Source: Pseudoxanthomonas jiangsuensis (lineage in GTDB: Bacteria > Pseudomonadota > Gammaproteobacteria > Xanthomonadales > Xanthomonadaceae). Taken from it: a stretch of DNA of 64,000 nucleotides. This document shows, piece by piece, positions 1 through 7,769 of the stretch. Each line of letters begins with the position of its first letter. The first letter of the stretch is position 1. Below the pieces are notes generated by a model, which was not told the origin of the DNA, ran no database searches, and saw only the letters and a program-made list of their open reading frames with translations. Made by a program: the position numbers and the translations under genes. The stretch is taken from positions 19,415 to 83,414 of the forward strand of contig NZ_PDWL01000019.1 of the NCBI RefSeq assembly GCF_010093185.1, in the 5' to 3' direction.

Positions 1-371
1 GCCAGCTCCAGCACCGCATGCCGCGCCGAATGCTCCGACACCCGCCACGGCAATAGATAGCCGACGCCGTGGATCGCGTGCCCGCCCAGGTTGCGCGGCA
101 GTTCGTACGCCTGGCCGTCGAAGACGAAGCGGCCATCGCGGATGCGCCCGCACCACGGCACCATCGGATAGGAACCCCAGGAGATCGCCGCGACCGAGTC
201 GTGGTCGCCATGGCCGACCAGCTGCTCGATCCCGTCGCAGCGGATCCGGGCGATGCGCCCGCCTGCTTCCGGCGCGATCTCCACTTCCAGCCCGTCCCCG
301 GCCAGGGTCAGCAACGGCCCCGGCGCCAGCGGATCGGTCGGGCTGATGCCCGCGAAGCCGTCACTCGCCAT
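1..371 (-). CDS. Aldose 1-epimerase family protein (partial, C-terminus outside window)
   Basis: Reading leftward from the ATG at 371-369 gives about 123 residues of a galactose-mutarotase-like protein, including GSYPMVPWCGRIRDG, LPRNLGGHAIHGVGY and LPW, the sugar-binding region of the aldose epimerase family. Members interconvert alpha and beta anomers of free sugars in the cytoplasm. There is no signal peptide. The start codon overlaps the end of the upstream GH43 gene by 11 bases, which suggests translational coupling; here it would mutarotate xylose or arabinose released by that enzyme. The rest of the gene lies beyond the window edge, so length and catalytic residues in the C-terminal half cannot be checked. 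Confidence 0.85.
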   Translation of the reverse strand, partial: MASDGFAGISPTDPLAPGPLLTLAGDGLEVEIAPEAGGRIARIRCDGIEQLVGHGDHDSVAAISWGSYPMVPWCGRIRDGRFVFDGQAYELPRNLGGHAIHGVGYLLPWRVSEHSARHAVLEL

Positions 372-1380
372 ACGGGTGCAGGGTGCGGATGCGGCCGTCG
401 GCCTCGTAGTGCAGTTCGGTCACCTTGACCGAGCGCAGGTGGGTCACGCCGCCGGACAGCAGGGAGTCGTGGTAGTACAGCCACCAGCGGCCGTCGACCT
501 CGACGATGGAATGGTGGGTGGTCCAGCCGACCACCGGGGTCAGCAGGATGCCCTGGTGCACGAACGGCCCGTAGGGGCTGTCGCCGATGGCGTAGCACAG
601 CAGGTGGGTGTTGCCGGTGGAATAGGTGAGGTAGTACCTGCCCTGATAGGCATGCACCCACGGCCCCTCGAAGTAGCGGCGGCCGTGGTCCCCGGCCAGC
701 AGCGGCTGGCCGGCCTCGTCGGTGATCACCACCTGGCGCGGCGCCTCGGCGAACTGCTTCATGTCCGCGGTGAGGCGGGCGACGATCGGGCCCAGGGCCG
801 GCGCATCGTCGGCCGGTTCCTCGTGGGCGGGGTCGTAGCGGTTATCGCGGTACTTCTGCAGCTGTCCGCCCCAGATGCCGCCGAAATAGAGGTAGTGCTC
901 GCCGTCGGCGTCGCGGAACACGGCCGGATCGATCGAGTAGCTGCCCGCGATCGGTTCGGGCTCGGGCACGAACGGCCCTTCCGGCCGGTCGCCCACGGCC
1001 ACGCCGATCTGGAAGATCCCGTCGGCGCGCTTGGCCGGAAAGTACAGGTAGTAGCGGCCGTCCTTCTCGGCCGCATCCGGGGCCCACATCTGGCGGTCGG
1101 CCCAGGGCACGTCGTCCACGCTCAGCGCCACGCCGCAGTCGACGGCTTCGCCTTCCGGCGAATCCTGGCGCAGGACGTGGTAGTCGCGCATCTGGAAGTG
1201 GCCGCCGTCGTCGTCGAAGGCCACGCCGCCCTCGACGTCGTGCGAGGGATAGATGTAGACCTTGCCCTCGAACACGTGCGCGGACGGGTCGGCGGTGTAG
1301 ATGTGGGTGACCAGCGGCGTGGAGATGGCCGCGGCGGCCAGCGCGTCCAGTTCGGCGCGGGTGTATTCCTGGTCGGCCAT
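361..1380 (-). CDS. GH43 family glycosidase, cytoplasmic (beta-xylosidase/alpha-L-arabinofuranosidase type)
   Basis: The 339-residue protein is a single five-blade beta-propeller of glycoside hydrolase family 43: an N-terminal THIYTADPSAHVF segment carrying the first acidic residue, SYSIDPAVFRD with the central Asp, and YFEGPWVHAYQGRYYL with the catalytic Glu. It has no signal peptide and no C-terminal sandwich, so it is expected to act in the cytoplasm on short xylo- or arabino-oligosaccharides. It lies between the GPH symporter, which could import such oligosaccharides, and an overlapping aldose epimerase. The order transporter, hydrolase, mutarotase fits an uptake-then-cleave module. Whether xylosidase or arabinosidase dominates cannot be told from sequence. 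Confidence 0.88.
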   Translation of the reverse strand: MADQEYTRAELDALAAAAISTPLVTHIYTADPSAHVFEGKVYIYPSHDVEGGVAFDDDGGHFQMRDYHVLRQDSPEGEAVDCGVALSVDDVPWADRQMWAPDAAEKDGRYYLYFPAKRADGIFQIGVAVGDRPEGPFVPEPEPIAGSYSIDPAVFRDADGEHYLYFGGIWGGQLQKYRDNRYDPAHEEPADDAPALGPIVARLTADMKQFAEAPRQVVITDEAGQPLLAGDHGRRYFEGPWVHAYQGRYYLTYSTGNTHLLCYAIGDSPYGPFVHQGILLTPVVGWTTHHSIVEVDGRWWLYYHDSLLSGGVTHLRSVKVTELHYEADGRIRTLHPYGE

Positions 1381-1414
1381 GGGCGGACTCCGTGTGCGTT
1401 CGTGATTTCTGGGG

Positions 1415-2911
1415 TCAGGCCGACTGGCCGGCGCGGCGCGCGGCCAGTTCGCGCTCGATCCGCGATTCCTGGCCCTTGTCGATGCGGTAGAAGAACAGCA
1501 GCGCCACGCACAGCAGGAACGGCAGCGAGCAGTACAGGCTGATCGCCAGGCGGATGCCGGCCACGGTGTCAGGGGTCTGCAGCGCCTGCCCGGCGACGTA
1601 GCCGTAGTGGGCGAGGATGCCGGCGACCAGGGCGCCGCCCACGCTCAGGCCGACCTTCAGCCCGCACAGGATCGCCGAGAAGATGATCGCGGTGGCGCGG
1701 CGGTTGTTCTTCCACTCCGAGTAGTCGGCCACGTCGGCCACCATCGCCCACAGCAGCGGGATGGTGATGCCGTAGAAGAAGCCGTGCAGGATCTGCGACA
1801 GGAACACGATCCCGATCGCGTCCGGCGGGAACAGGTAAAAGGCCAGCATGAACAGGGTGGACACGAACAGCGCCGCGCCGAACACATCGCGCTTGCCGAA
1901 GCGGTCGGCCAGGCGCTTGGAGAAGCCGATGCCGACGATCATGAAGATGATGCCGCCGGCGTTGAACAGGCCGAAGGCCGAGGTCGGCGCATCGTCCGGC
2001 CAGCGGAACTCGGTCAGGCCCATGCCGGTGAGCGCGGCGTTCAGCCCGGCGATGAAGCCGTTGAAGCCGATCCGCTCCAGGAACGCGGCCAGCGCCGGCT
2101 CGCTGAGGTAGTACTGGAAGTAGTAGACGTACATGCCACCCTTCAGCGCCAGGGTGGTAAACACCAGGATGGTCAGGGCCAGCATCACCAGCCATGGCCG
2201 GTTGCCGGCCAGGTCGGCCAGGTCCTGGCGGATCGACGACTTCTGTTCCGGCGCCGGCACCACCCGCTCGCGGGTGGTGAAGAATGTGATCAGGAAGAAC
2301 ACGGTGCCGACGATGGCGAACAGCATCATCGTGTTGTGGAAGCCGCGCACCTTGTCGCCGTCGCCGAGGATCAGCACCAGCGGCAGCAGCAGGCCCTGGA
2401 TGATGAACTGGGCCACCATCACCGCCACGAAGCGGTAGGACGACAGGCTGTTGCGCTGGGCCATGCTGCCGGTGAGCACGCCGCTGAGGGCCGAGTACGG
2501 CAGGTTGTTGGCCGCGTACACCAGCACCAGCAGGGTGTAGGTGGTGGCCGCATAGAAGACCTTGCCGCGCTCGCCCAGATCGGGCGTGCTGAACGCCAGC
2601 AGGGCCAGCACCCCGAACGGCACCGCCGTCCACAGGATCCAGGGCCGGAACTTGCCCCAGCGGGTGCGGGTACGGTCGGCGAGCAGGGCGATCGTCGGGG
2701 TGAACACGAACGCGCCGAGCAGGCCGACCACGAAGATGATCTTGGCCGCCGTCGCCGCCGGCAGGCGGTAGACGTCGGTGTAGAAGAACGCCAGGAAGGT
2801 GACCAGGGTCTGGAAGATCAGGTTGGCGGCCAGGTCGCCCAGGCTGTAGCCGACCTTTTCGCGGACGCTGAGGATTTCGCTGCTGCTGCTCGTGCTGCTC
2901 GTGCTGCTCAT
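1415..2911 (-). CDS. Glycoside-pentoside-hexuronide (GPH) family cation symporter
   Basis: A 498-residue inner-membrane protein with about twelve hydrophobic segments. The signature PTIALLADRTRTRWGKFRPW after the second helix is typical of the GPH family (MelB, XynB/YicJ type), which couples sugar uptake to H+ or Na+. In this locus the likely cargo is xylosides or xylo-oligosaccharides delivered to the downstream cytoplasmic GH43. The start chosen is the ATG at 2911; further upstream the frame has no family similarity. The N-terminus MSSTSSTSSSS is encoded by a trinucleotide repeat and precedes EILSVREKVGYSLGD, the usual family beginning. A strong hairpin separates it from the TonB receptor upstream. 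Confidence 0.9.
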   Translation of the reverse strand: MSSTSSTSSSSEILSVREKVGYSLGDLAANLIFQTLVTFLAFFYTDVYRLPAATAAKIIFVVGLLGAFVFTPTIALLADRTRTRWGKFRPWILWTAVPFGVLALLAFSTPDLGERGKVFYAATTYTLLVLVYAANNLPYSALSGVLTGSMAQRNSLSSYRFVAVMVAQFIIQGLLLPLVLILGDGDKVRGFHNTMMLFAIVGTVFFLITFFTTRERVVPAPEQKSSIRQDLADLAGNRPWLVMLALTILVFTTLALKGGMYVYYFQYYLSEPALAAFLERIGFNGFIAGLNAALTGMGLTEFRWPDDAPTSAFGLFNAGGIIFMIVGIGFSKRLADRFGKRDVFGAALFVSTLFMLAFYLFPPDAIGIVFLSQILHGFFYGITIPLLWAMVADVADYSEWKNNRRATAIIFSAILCGLKVGLSVGGALVAGILAHYGYVAGQALQTPDTVAGIRLAISLYCSLPFLLCVALLFFYRIDKGQESRIERELAARRAGQSA

Positions 2912-2964
2912 GGGACCCCGCCTGGATGTGCTTGGCGCGCGGCCCCGGCGGGGCCGTACACGGA

Positions 2965-3003
2965 CCGCGGCCCGCCCGGCGATGGATGCCGGACGGGCCG
3001 CGG
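2965..3003 (-). terminator. Strong GC hairpin between TonB receptor and symporter genes
   Basis: A 16-bp stem with one mismatch (2965-2980 against 2988-3003) closes a 7-base loop. It starts about 30 bases after the receptor stop codon. In the direction of transcription it lacks a U-tract (a T-run occurs only on the opposite side), so it is more likely a pause, partial terminator or 3'-end stabiliser than a full terminator. It would let the receptor be made in excess over the downstream symporter. Confidence 0.5.
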
Positions 3004-3036
3004 GTTTTCCACTATCGGATCGACACGCCTCGGCGA

Positions 3037-5985
3037 TCAGAACGTGCCGCGGATACCGACCGTGAAGGTGGTGCCCGGATCGTACATGTCGTTGACCGCG
3101 TTCGGGTAGGCGAAGTAGGAACGACGCTCCTCGCCGGTGATGTTGAGCACGTTGAAGGTCAGCTGCGGCTGCGACCTGATGTTCTTCAGGGTGTAGCTGG
3201 CCGACAGGTCGAGCTGGCCGCGGTCCTCGCCGTAGATCTGCGCGAACGGGATGCCCTGCTGGTTCGGGCCGGTGCCGGTGGCGCCCTCGGTCCAGGTGTA
3301 GGACAGGCGCACCGAGGCGACCTCGTTCTCCCAGTAGGTGGTGGCGTTCCACAGCGACGGGGCCACGCCGTACACGTTGCCCGACAGCGCCTGCGCGTCC
3401 TTGCCCAGGGTCTTGATGTCCAGGTCGGTGTAGTTGGCCATGAAGCCCAGGCCTTCCAGCACGAAGCTCAGCGGCTGCACCCAGATCGCTTCCCAGCCGC
3501 GGATCTCGAGCTCGGCGTCGGCGTTGACCTGCTGGTTCACGTTCACGGTGGCCACGTTCGGGCCGCCGCGGTTGTTGAGCGCCACCTGCTGGGTGTCGGT
3601 CAGGTCCTCGAACGGGATGCCCAGGCTCAGGAACGGACGGGTGGTCACGCCCTGGAAGGTGTAGCCCTCCACGCGCTTGTTGAACAGGGTCAGGCCGACG
3701 AAGCCCTCGCCCCCGGTATACCACTCGCCGCCCAGGTCGAAGTTGGTCGAGATGTACGGGGTCAGGTCCGGGTTGCCCTGGTTGGCCACCTGCGCCGACT
3801 GGTCGGTGAAGGTGGTGGCCGGGAGCATCGAGCTCGGGTTCGGGCGGGTCATGGTGCGCGAACCGGACATGCGCAGGACGACGTTGTCGGCCACGTCCCA
3901 CGCCGCGCTGAACGACGGCAGCCACTCGCTGTAGTCGCCCTTCAGGGACTGCCACTGGCGGACGCCGCCGATGGTGACCGGGCCGGCGACGTTCTGGTCG
4001 GTCTCCACGTAGCGCACGCCGAAGTTGAAGCGCAGGTTGCGGTTCCAGATCTCCGACTCGCCGTTGACCTCCATGTACGCGGCGAAGGTCTCCTCGTCGA
4101 AGCCGCCGGTCGAACCGCCGGTGTTGGGACCGCCGGATTCCGGGGCGTTGTCGCGGTAGAAGGCGTAGTTGGTGTCGTTCTTGAAGCGGTCGGCGTCGAC
4201 GACGATGAAGCCGTACGGACCGGGGCGCAGGTAGCCTGCCAGGGCCGAGTTCGGCACCGCCGCCAGCGGGCCGCCGGCGCAGGCCGGGCGCGGGTCGGGC
4301 ACGCTGCCGTCCGGGTTCAGGCCGCGGCAGACCAGGTTTTCCCAGGCGCCGCTGTTGTCGAAGCCCTGGATGCGGCGCTCGTTCTTGTCCCAGGCCACGC
4401 CGAACTTGAGGTTGCGGCGGTCCTCGCCCAGCTGCAGGTCGGCGCGGAAGCCGCTGGTCTCGGTCACGCGCTTCTCGTTCTGGACGTTGACGCGGCCGCC
4501 GGCCCAGGTCCAGCCCAGGTTCGGATCGTTCAGGTCGAGGGCGGTGTTCCAGGTCGGGATGTCGCCACCGTTGGTGTAGTCCAGGGTGGTGAACGGCGAG
4601 TTGACCAGGATCGTCGGCGACTCGCGGAACATCCAGCTGCGGCTGGTGTTGGCCTGCACGTCCAGCTTGACGTTCTGGTCGGCGCCGAACCAGAAGGTCG
4701 CGCCCGGGGTCACCTGCCAGTACTGCACGTCCTCGATGTACTCGCGGTGCTCGAGGAAGAACTGCGCGTTGCTGAAGGTGGCGCTGGTGACGACGTTGTT
4801 CTCGTCCAGCTGCATGTCGAGCGGGATCATGCCGCCGTTGCGGCCGACCAGGTTCATGTCGACGCGGCTGTTAGTGCGGCGGGCCTTGGTGTACAGGGTG
4901 TCGACCCAGAAGTGCATGCTGTCGCTGGGCCGCCACTCGAACGAACCGAGGAAGCCGTCGCGGTCGCGGTCGCCGGACATGTGCACCGGGCGGCCCAGGC
5001 GCGGCATCAGCGCCTCGCCGATCTGCTCGGTGCTCAGGCCCGGGTTGTGGGCCTCCAGCCACGCGGCGTCGATCGCCTGGCCCGGGGTCAGGCCGGCGGC
5101 GATCGTGGAGGCGTTGTTCGGGACCACGTCGGGGATGCGCCAGCCGTTGCCGCCGGTCACGTTGCAGGGCTGGCCCAGGGCCGGGAAACCGCCGGCCGCG
5201 CCGCCGTTGCCGCACTGGGCGTTGGTCAGGTTGGGGTTGGTCCAGCCGATGGTCTCGTAGCCTTCCACGCCGATCTTGCCGCGGCTGGAGGTGAGGCCGA
5301 CCAGCGCGCCGAAGGTGCCCTCGTCGTTGGTCCAGTTGGCGATCACCGAGCCGCGCGGGCTGGTCTTGTCGCTGACGTCGTTGTAGTCGGCCTGCAGCGA
5401 GTAGGTGACGTGGTTGCCGGCGATGTCGAACGGACGCATGTTGCGCATGTTGACCACGCCCGAGGCGCCGCCTTCGGGCAGGCTGGCGGTCGGCGACTTG
5501 TACACCGTCACCTGGTTGAAGAACTCGGTCGGGAACAGGTTCAGGTCGACTTCGCGGTTCTGGTTGGTCGCATCCAGGCCGATCGAGGCCGTGGCGACCG
5601 AGCCGCCGTTGATCAGGGTCTTGGTGAAGCTGTTGGGCAGGCCGCGGATGGCGATGTTCAGGCCTTCGCCGTTGACGTCGCGGTTGAGCTGGATGCCGGG
5701 GATGCGGGCCAGCGACTCGGCGATGTTGGTGTCCGGGAACTTGCCGATGTCCTCGGCGAAGATCGAATCGGTGAAGCCGGTGGAATCGCGCTTGGCCTCG
5801 GTGGAGTACTGCAGGCTCTGGCGGAAACCGCGGACGGTCACCGTGTCGAGCTCGGTGGCCTGGTCGCCGGCCGGCGCCGCCGGAGCGGTGGTCTGTTCCT
5901 GCGCGATCGCGCCCCCGGCGGCCAGCGCCAGGCAGAGCGCACCGAGTGCGCGCGACAGTTCGGTCTTGCAAAGCTTCTTGTTCAC
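3037..5985 (-). CDS. TonB-dependent outer-membrane receptor, xylan-oligosaccharide type
   Basis: A 982-residue receptor starting at GTG 5985, chosen because a GGGAGGGGAG ribosome site lies just upstream and the next residues form a signal peptide (NKKLCKTELSRALG..., cleavage near AIA/Q at residue 28). A TonB-box-like stretch (LDTVTVRG, about 46-53) is followed by the plug domain (IFAEDIGKFPDTNIAESLAR, IPGIQ) and a long beta-barrel ending in VGIRGTF with the terminal aromatic residue of outer-membrane proteins. The architecture is that of the large Xanthomonas/Caulobacter TonB receptors for plant-polymer oligosaccharides. It heads the leftward operon and shares a control region with the exuT operon, so import of glucuronosylated xylo-oligosaccharides is likely. 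The exact ligand is inferred from context. Confidence 0.93.
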   Translation of the reverse strand: MNKKLCKTELSRALGALCLALAAGGAIAQEQTTAPAAPAGDQATELDTVTVRGFRQSLQYSTEAKRDSTGFTDSIFAEDIGKFPDTNIAESLARIPGIQLNRDVNGEGLNIAIRGLPNSFTKTLINGGSVATASIGLDATNQNREVDLNLFPTEFFNQVTVYKSPTASLPEGGASGVVNMRNMRPFDIAGNHVTYSLQADYNDVSDKTSPRGSVIANWTNDEGTFGALVGLTSSRGKIGVEGYETIGWTNPNLTNAQCGNGGAAGGFPALGQPCNVTGGNGWRIPDVVPNNASTIAAGLTPGQAIDAAWLEAHNPGLSTEQIGEALMPRLGRPVHMSGDRDRDGFLGSFEWRPSDSMHFWVDTLYTKARRTNSRVDMNLVGRNGGMIPLDMQLDENNVVTSATFSNAQFFLEHREYIEDVQYWQVTPGATFWFGADQNVKLDVQANTSRSWMFRESPTILVNSPFTTLDYTNGGDIPTWNTALDLNDPNLGWTWAGGRVNVQNEKRVTETSGFRADLQLGEDRRNLKFGVAWDKNERRIQGFDNSGAWENLVCRGLNPDGSVPDPRPACAGGPLAAVPNSALAGYLRPGPYGFIVVDADRFKNDTNYAFYRDNAPESGGPNTGGSTGGFDEETFAAYMEVNGESEIWNRNLRFNFGVRYVETDQNVAGPVTIGGVRQWQSLKGDYSEWLPSFSAAWDVADNVVLRMSGSRTMTRPNPSSMLPATTFTDQSAQVANQGNPDLTPYISTNFDLGGEWYTGGEGFVGLTLFNKRVEGYTFQGVTTRPFLSLGIPFEDLTDTQQVALNNRGGPNVATVNVNQQVNADAELEIRGWEAIWVQPLSFVLEGLGFMANYTDLDIKTLGKDAQALSGNVYGVAPSLWNATTYWENEVASVRLSYTWTEGATGTGPNQQGIPFAQIYGEDRGQLDLSASYTLKNIRSQPQLTFNVLNITGEERRSYFAYPNAVNDMYDPGTTFTVGIRGTF

Positions 5986-6122
5986 CGTACTCCCCTCCCG
6001 TTTCAGGCGATGGGTCCGCGGCATTCGGAATGGCGCCGCGGACGTGTTGTGGATGTGGTTGACGACCGTTCGAGGGTCTATGCGTTTTCTGAGTACCCGG
6101 CATTACCTGGCGGGCGCCGGGA

Positions 6123-6136
6123 TGGTAGCGCTCTCA
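6123..6136. promoter_or_regulatory. xyl-box-like operator 1
   Basis: TGGTAGCGCTCTCA matches 12 of 14 positions of the Xanthomonas xyl-box as I remember it (TGGTAGCGCTAACA), with the AGCGCT core intact. It lies about 140 bp upstream of the TonB receptor start. A LacI-family XylR is encoded at 38997-40061. Binding is inferred. Confidence 0.7.
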
Positions 6137-6232
6137 AGAATGGGCATGCAAGACGTGAGTGATGGGCCATTGGTCATGCTGCACTGCATCGTAAAAAATG
6201 CTTTTTTTCAGGACTATTGGCCCAATCGGCAG

Positions 6233-6246
6233 TGACAGCGCTGCCA
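6233..6246. promoter_or_regulatory. xyl-box-like operator 2
   Basis: TGACAGCGCTGCCA has the same perfect AGCGCT centre and matches the reverse complement of the xyl-box at 11 of 14 positions. It lies midway between the divergent genes, 110 bp from operator 1. Paired LacI-type sites at such distances allow looping, but this is inference. Confidence 0.5.
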
Positions 6247-6298
6247 TCGGGGCCATCCGCATCTTGGCCGGCTGGCCGCATGATTTCAGCTGTGATAA

Positions 6299-6312
6299 TG
6301 ATAGCGATATCA
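6299..6312. promoter_or_regulatory. Operator-like palindrome 3, overlapping putative exuT promoter
   Basis: TGATAGCGATATCA is an imperfect palindrome (TGATA-N4-TATCA) matching the xyl-box at 11 of 14 positions. It starts at the last base of the extended minus-10-like TGTGATAAT, so a bound repressor would cover the transcription start of the exuT operon. It could serve XylR or a glucuronate-specific regulator not in this window. Confidence 0.45.
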
Positions 6313-6415
6313 GAAAACGGCCCGCCGGCGCTGGGAGGAGCACCGACATGCTGCATTGCATCAACCCCGAATCCGCGCTGCGGCGCAGCACGTCCGTGGC
6401 CCGAGGAGGACGCCG

Positions 6416-7705
6416 GTGAGCGCGGTTCCGGCGACCGCGCCAGCCGGCCGCTACCGCTGGCGGGTCTGCGCCCTGCTGCTGGCCGCGACCACGATCAACT
6501 ACGTCGACCGCCAGGTGCTGGGCGTGCTGGCGCCGTTCCTGCAGGACGAGATCGGCTGGACCGAGATCGATTACGGCTACATCGTCATGGCCTTCCAGGC
6601 CGCGTACGCGATCGGCCTGCTCTGCGCCGGCGCGGTGATCGACCGCTTCGGCACCCGCATCGGCTACGCCCTGGCGATCAGCATCTGGTCGCTGGCGGCG
6701 ATGGGCCATGCGCTGGCGGCCAGCGTGATCGGCTTCATCGTCGCCCGCTTCGCCCTGGGCCTGGGCGAGGCCGGCAACTTCCCGGCCGCGATCAAGACCG
6801 TGGCCGAATGGTTCCCGCGGCGCGAGCGCGCGCTGGCGGTGGGTATCTTCAACGCCGGCTCCAACATCGGCGCGATCCTGGCACCGCTGATGGTGCCGAT
6901 CGTGGCCGCGGCCTGGGGCTGGCAGGCGGCGTTCCTGTGCACCGGCGTGCTCAGCGCGGCCTGGCTGGTGGTGTGGCTGGCCCGCTACCGCCCGCCGGAA
7001 CAGCAGCCGGCGCTGTCGCCGGCCGAGCTGGCCCACATCCGCAGCGATCCGCCCGAGCCGGCGGTGAAGGTGCCGTGGCTGCAGCTGCTGCGCCATCGCC
7101 AGGCCTGGTCGTTCGTGGCCGCCAAGTTCATCACCGACCCGGTGTGGTGGCTGTTCCTGTTCTGGCTGGGCAAGTTCCTGGCTTCCGAGTACGACCTGTC
7201 GCTGGCCAGGATCGGCCTGCCGATGATCGTGGTCTACCTGATGGCCGACGTCGGCAGCATCGCCGGCGGCTGGCTGGCCGGGCGCTTCGTGCGCATGGGC
7301 TGGAGCATGAACCGCGCGCGCAAGGGCGCGATGCTGGTGTGCGCGCTGTGCGTGGCGCCGGTGGTGCTGGTGACCCAGGTCGACAACCTGTGGCTGGCGG
7401 TGGGCCTGATCGGCCTGGCCATGGCCGGCCACCAGGGCTGGTCGGCGAACGTGCTGACCCTGCCCTCGGACATGTTCCCGCGGCAGACGGTGGCCTCGGT
7501 GGTGGGTATCGGCGGCTTCGCCGGCGCGGTGGGCGGCATGGCGATGTCGTACTTCACCGGCTCGCAGCTGCAGTCCACCGGCAGCTACAGCACGATCTTC
7601 CTGATCGCCGGCACGGCCTACGTGGTCGCGCTGGTGGTCGTGCATCTGCTGGCGCCGCGCCTGGAGCCGGCGCGCTTCCCGCTTCCACCCGACGCCGGCG
7701 TCTGA
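6416..7705 (+). CDS. exuT: Hexuronate transporter, MFS anion:cation symporter family
   Basis: A 429-residue, twelve-helix major facilitator protein beginning VSAVPATAPAGRYRWR and carrying the ACS-family signature TTINYVDRQVLGVLAP in helix 1. ACS members (ExuT, GudP, GarP) import hexuronates and related acids with protons. The GTG at 6416 is chosen because GAGGA sits just upstream; a TTG 60 bases earlier has no ribosome site. It is first in an operon with GH115 alpha-glucuronidase and uronate isomerase, so D-glucuronate or 4-O-methyl-glucuronate freed in the periplasm is the expected substrate. Galacturonate cannot be excluded. Confidence 0.87.
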   Translation: MSAVPATAPAGRYRWRVCALLLAATTINYVDRQVLGVLAPFLQDEIGWTEIDYGYIVMAFQAAYAIGLLCAGAVIDRFGTRIGYALAISIWSLAAMGHALAASVIGFIVARFALGLGEAGNFPAAIKTVAEWFPRRERALAVGIFNAGSNIGAILAPLMVPIVAAAWGWQAAFLCTGVLSAAWLVVWLARYRPPEQQPALSPAELAHIRSDPPEPAVKVPWLQLLRHRQAWSFVAAKFITDPVWWLFLFWLGKFLASEYDLSLARIGLPMIVVYLMADVGSIAGGWLAGRFVRMGWSMNRARKGAMLVCALCVAPVVLVTQVDNLWLAVGLIGLAMAGHQGWSANVLTLPSDMFPRQTVASVVGIGGFAGAVGGMAMSYFTGSQLQSTGSYSTIFLIAGTAYVVALVVVHLLAPRLEPARFPLPPDAGV

Positions 7706-7769
7706 GCCGGAGCCGTCCCGACGCCATCCCGGCTCCGTCCGCCAGCATGGCCGCCATTGCGAGAGTGAG

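Larger units (their letters stand above)
5986..6415. promoter_or_regulatory. Divergent control region between TonB receptor and exuT operons
   Basis: This 430-bp gene-free stretch separates two divergent operons and is AT-richer than its surroundings between about 6185 and 6315, including an A6 and a T7 run. It holds three 14-bp operator-like palindromes (listed separately) and, for the rightward operon, an extended minus-10-like TGTGATAAT at 6291-6299. No clear sigma-70 promoter for the leftward receptor gene was found. The region probably coordinates both operons under one LacI-type repressor. Confidence 0.7.

Noticed and set aside
2879..2911. Phase-variable repeat at the start of the GPH symporter
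   Set aside because: The unit is a trinucleotide (Ser codons), so length changes would stay in frame; it only lengthens a Ser/Thr N-terminus.
2926..6162. A very long open frame on the plus strand opposite the TonB receptor
   Set aside because: It mirrors codon periodicity of the receptor gene, has no ribosome site or family features, and is rich in Val/Ala/His/Gln as expected for an antisense shadow in high-GC DNA.
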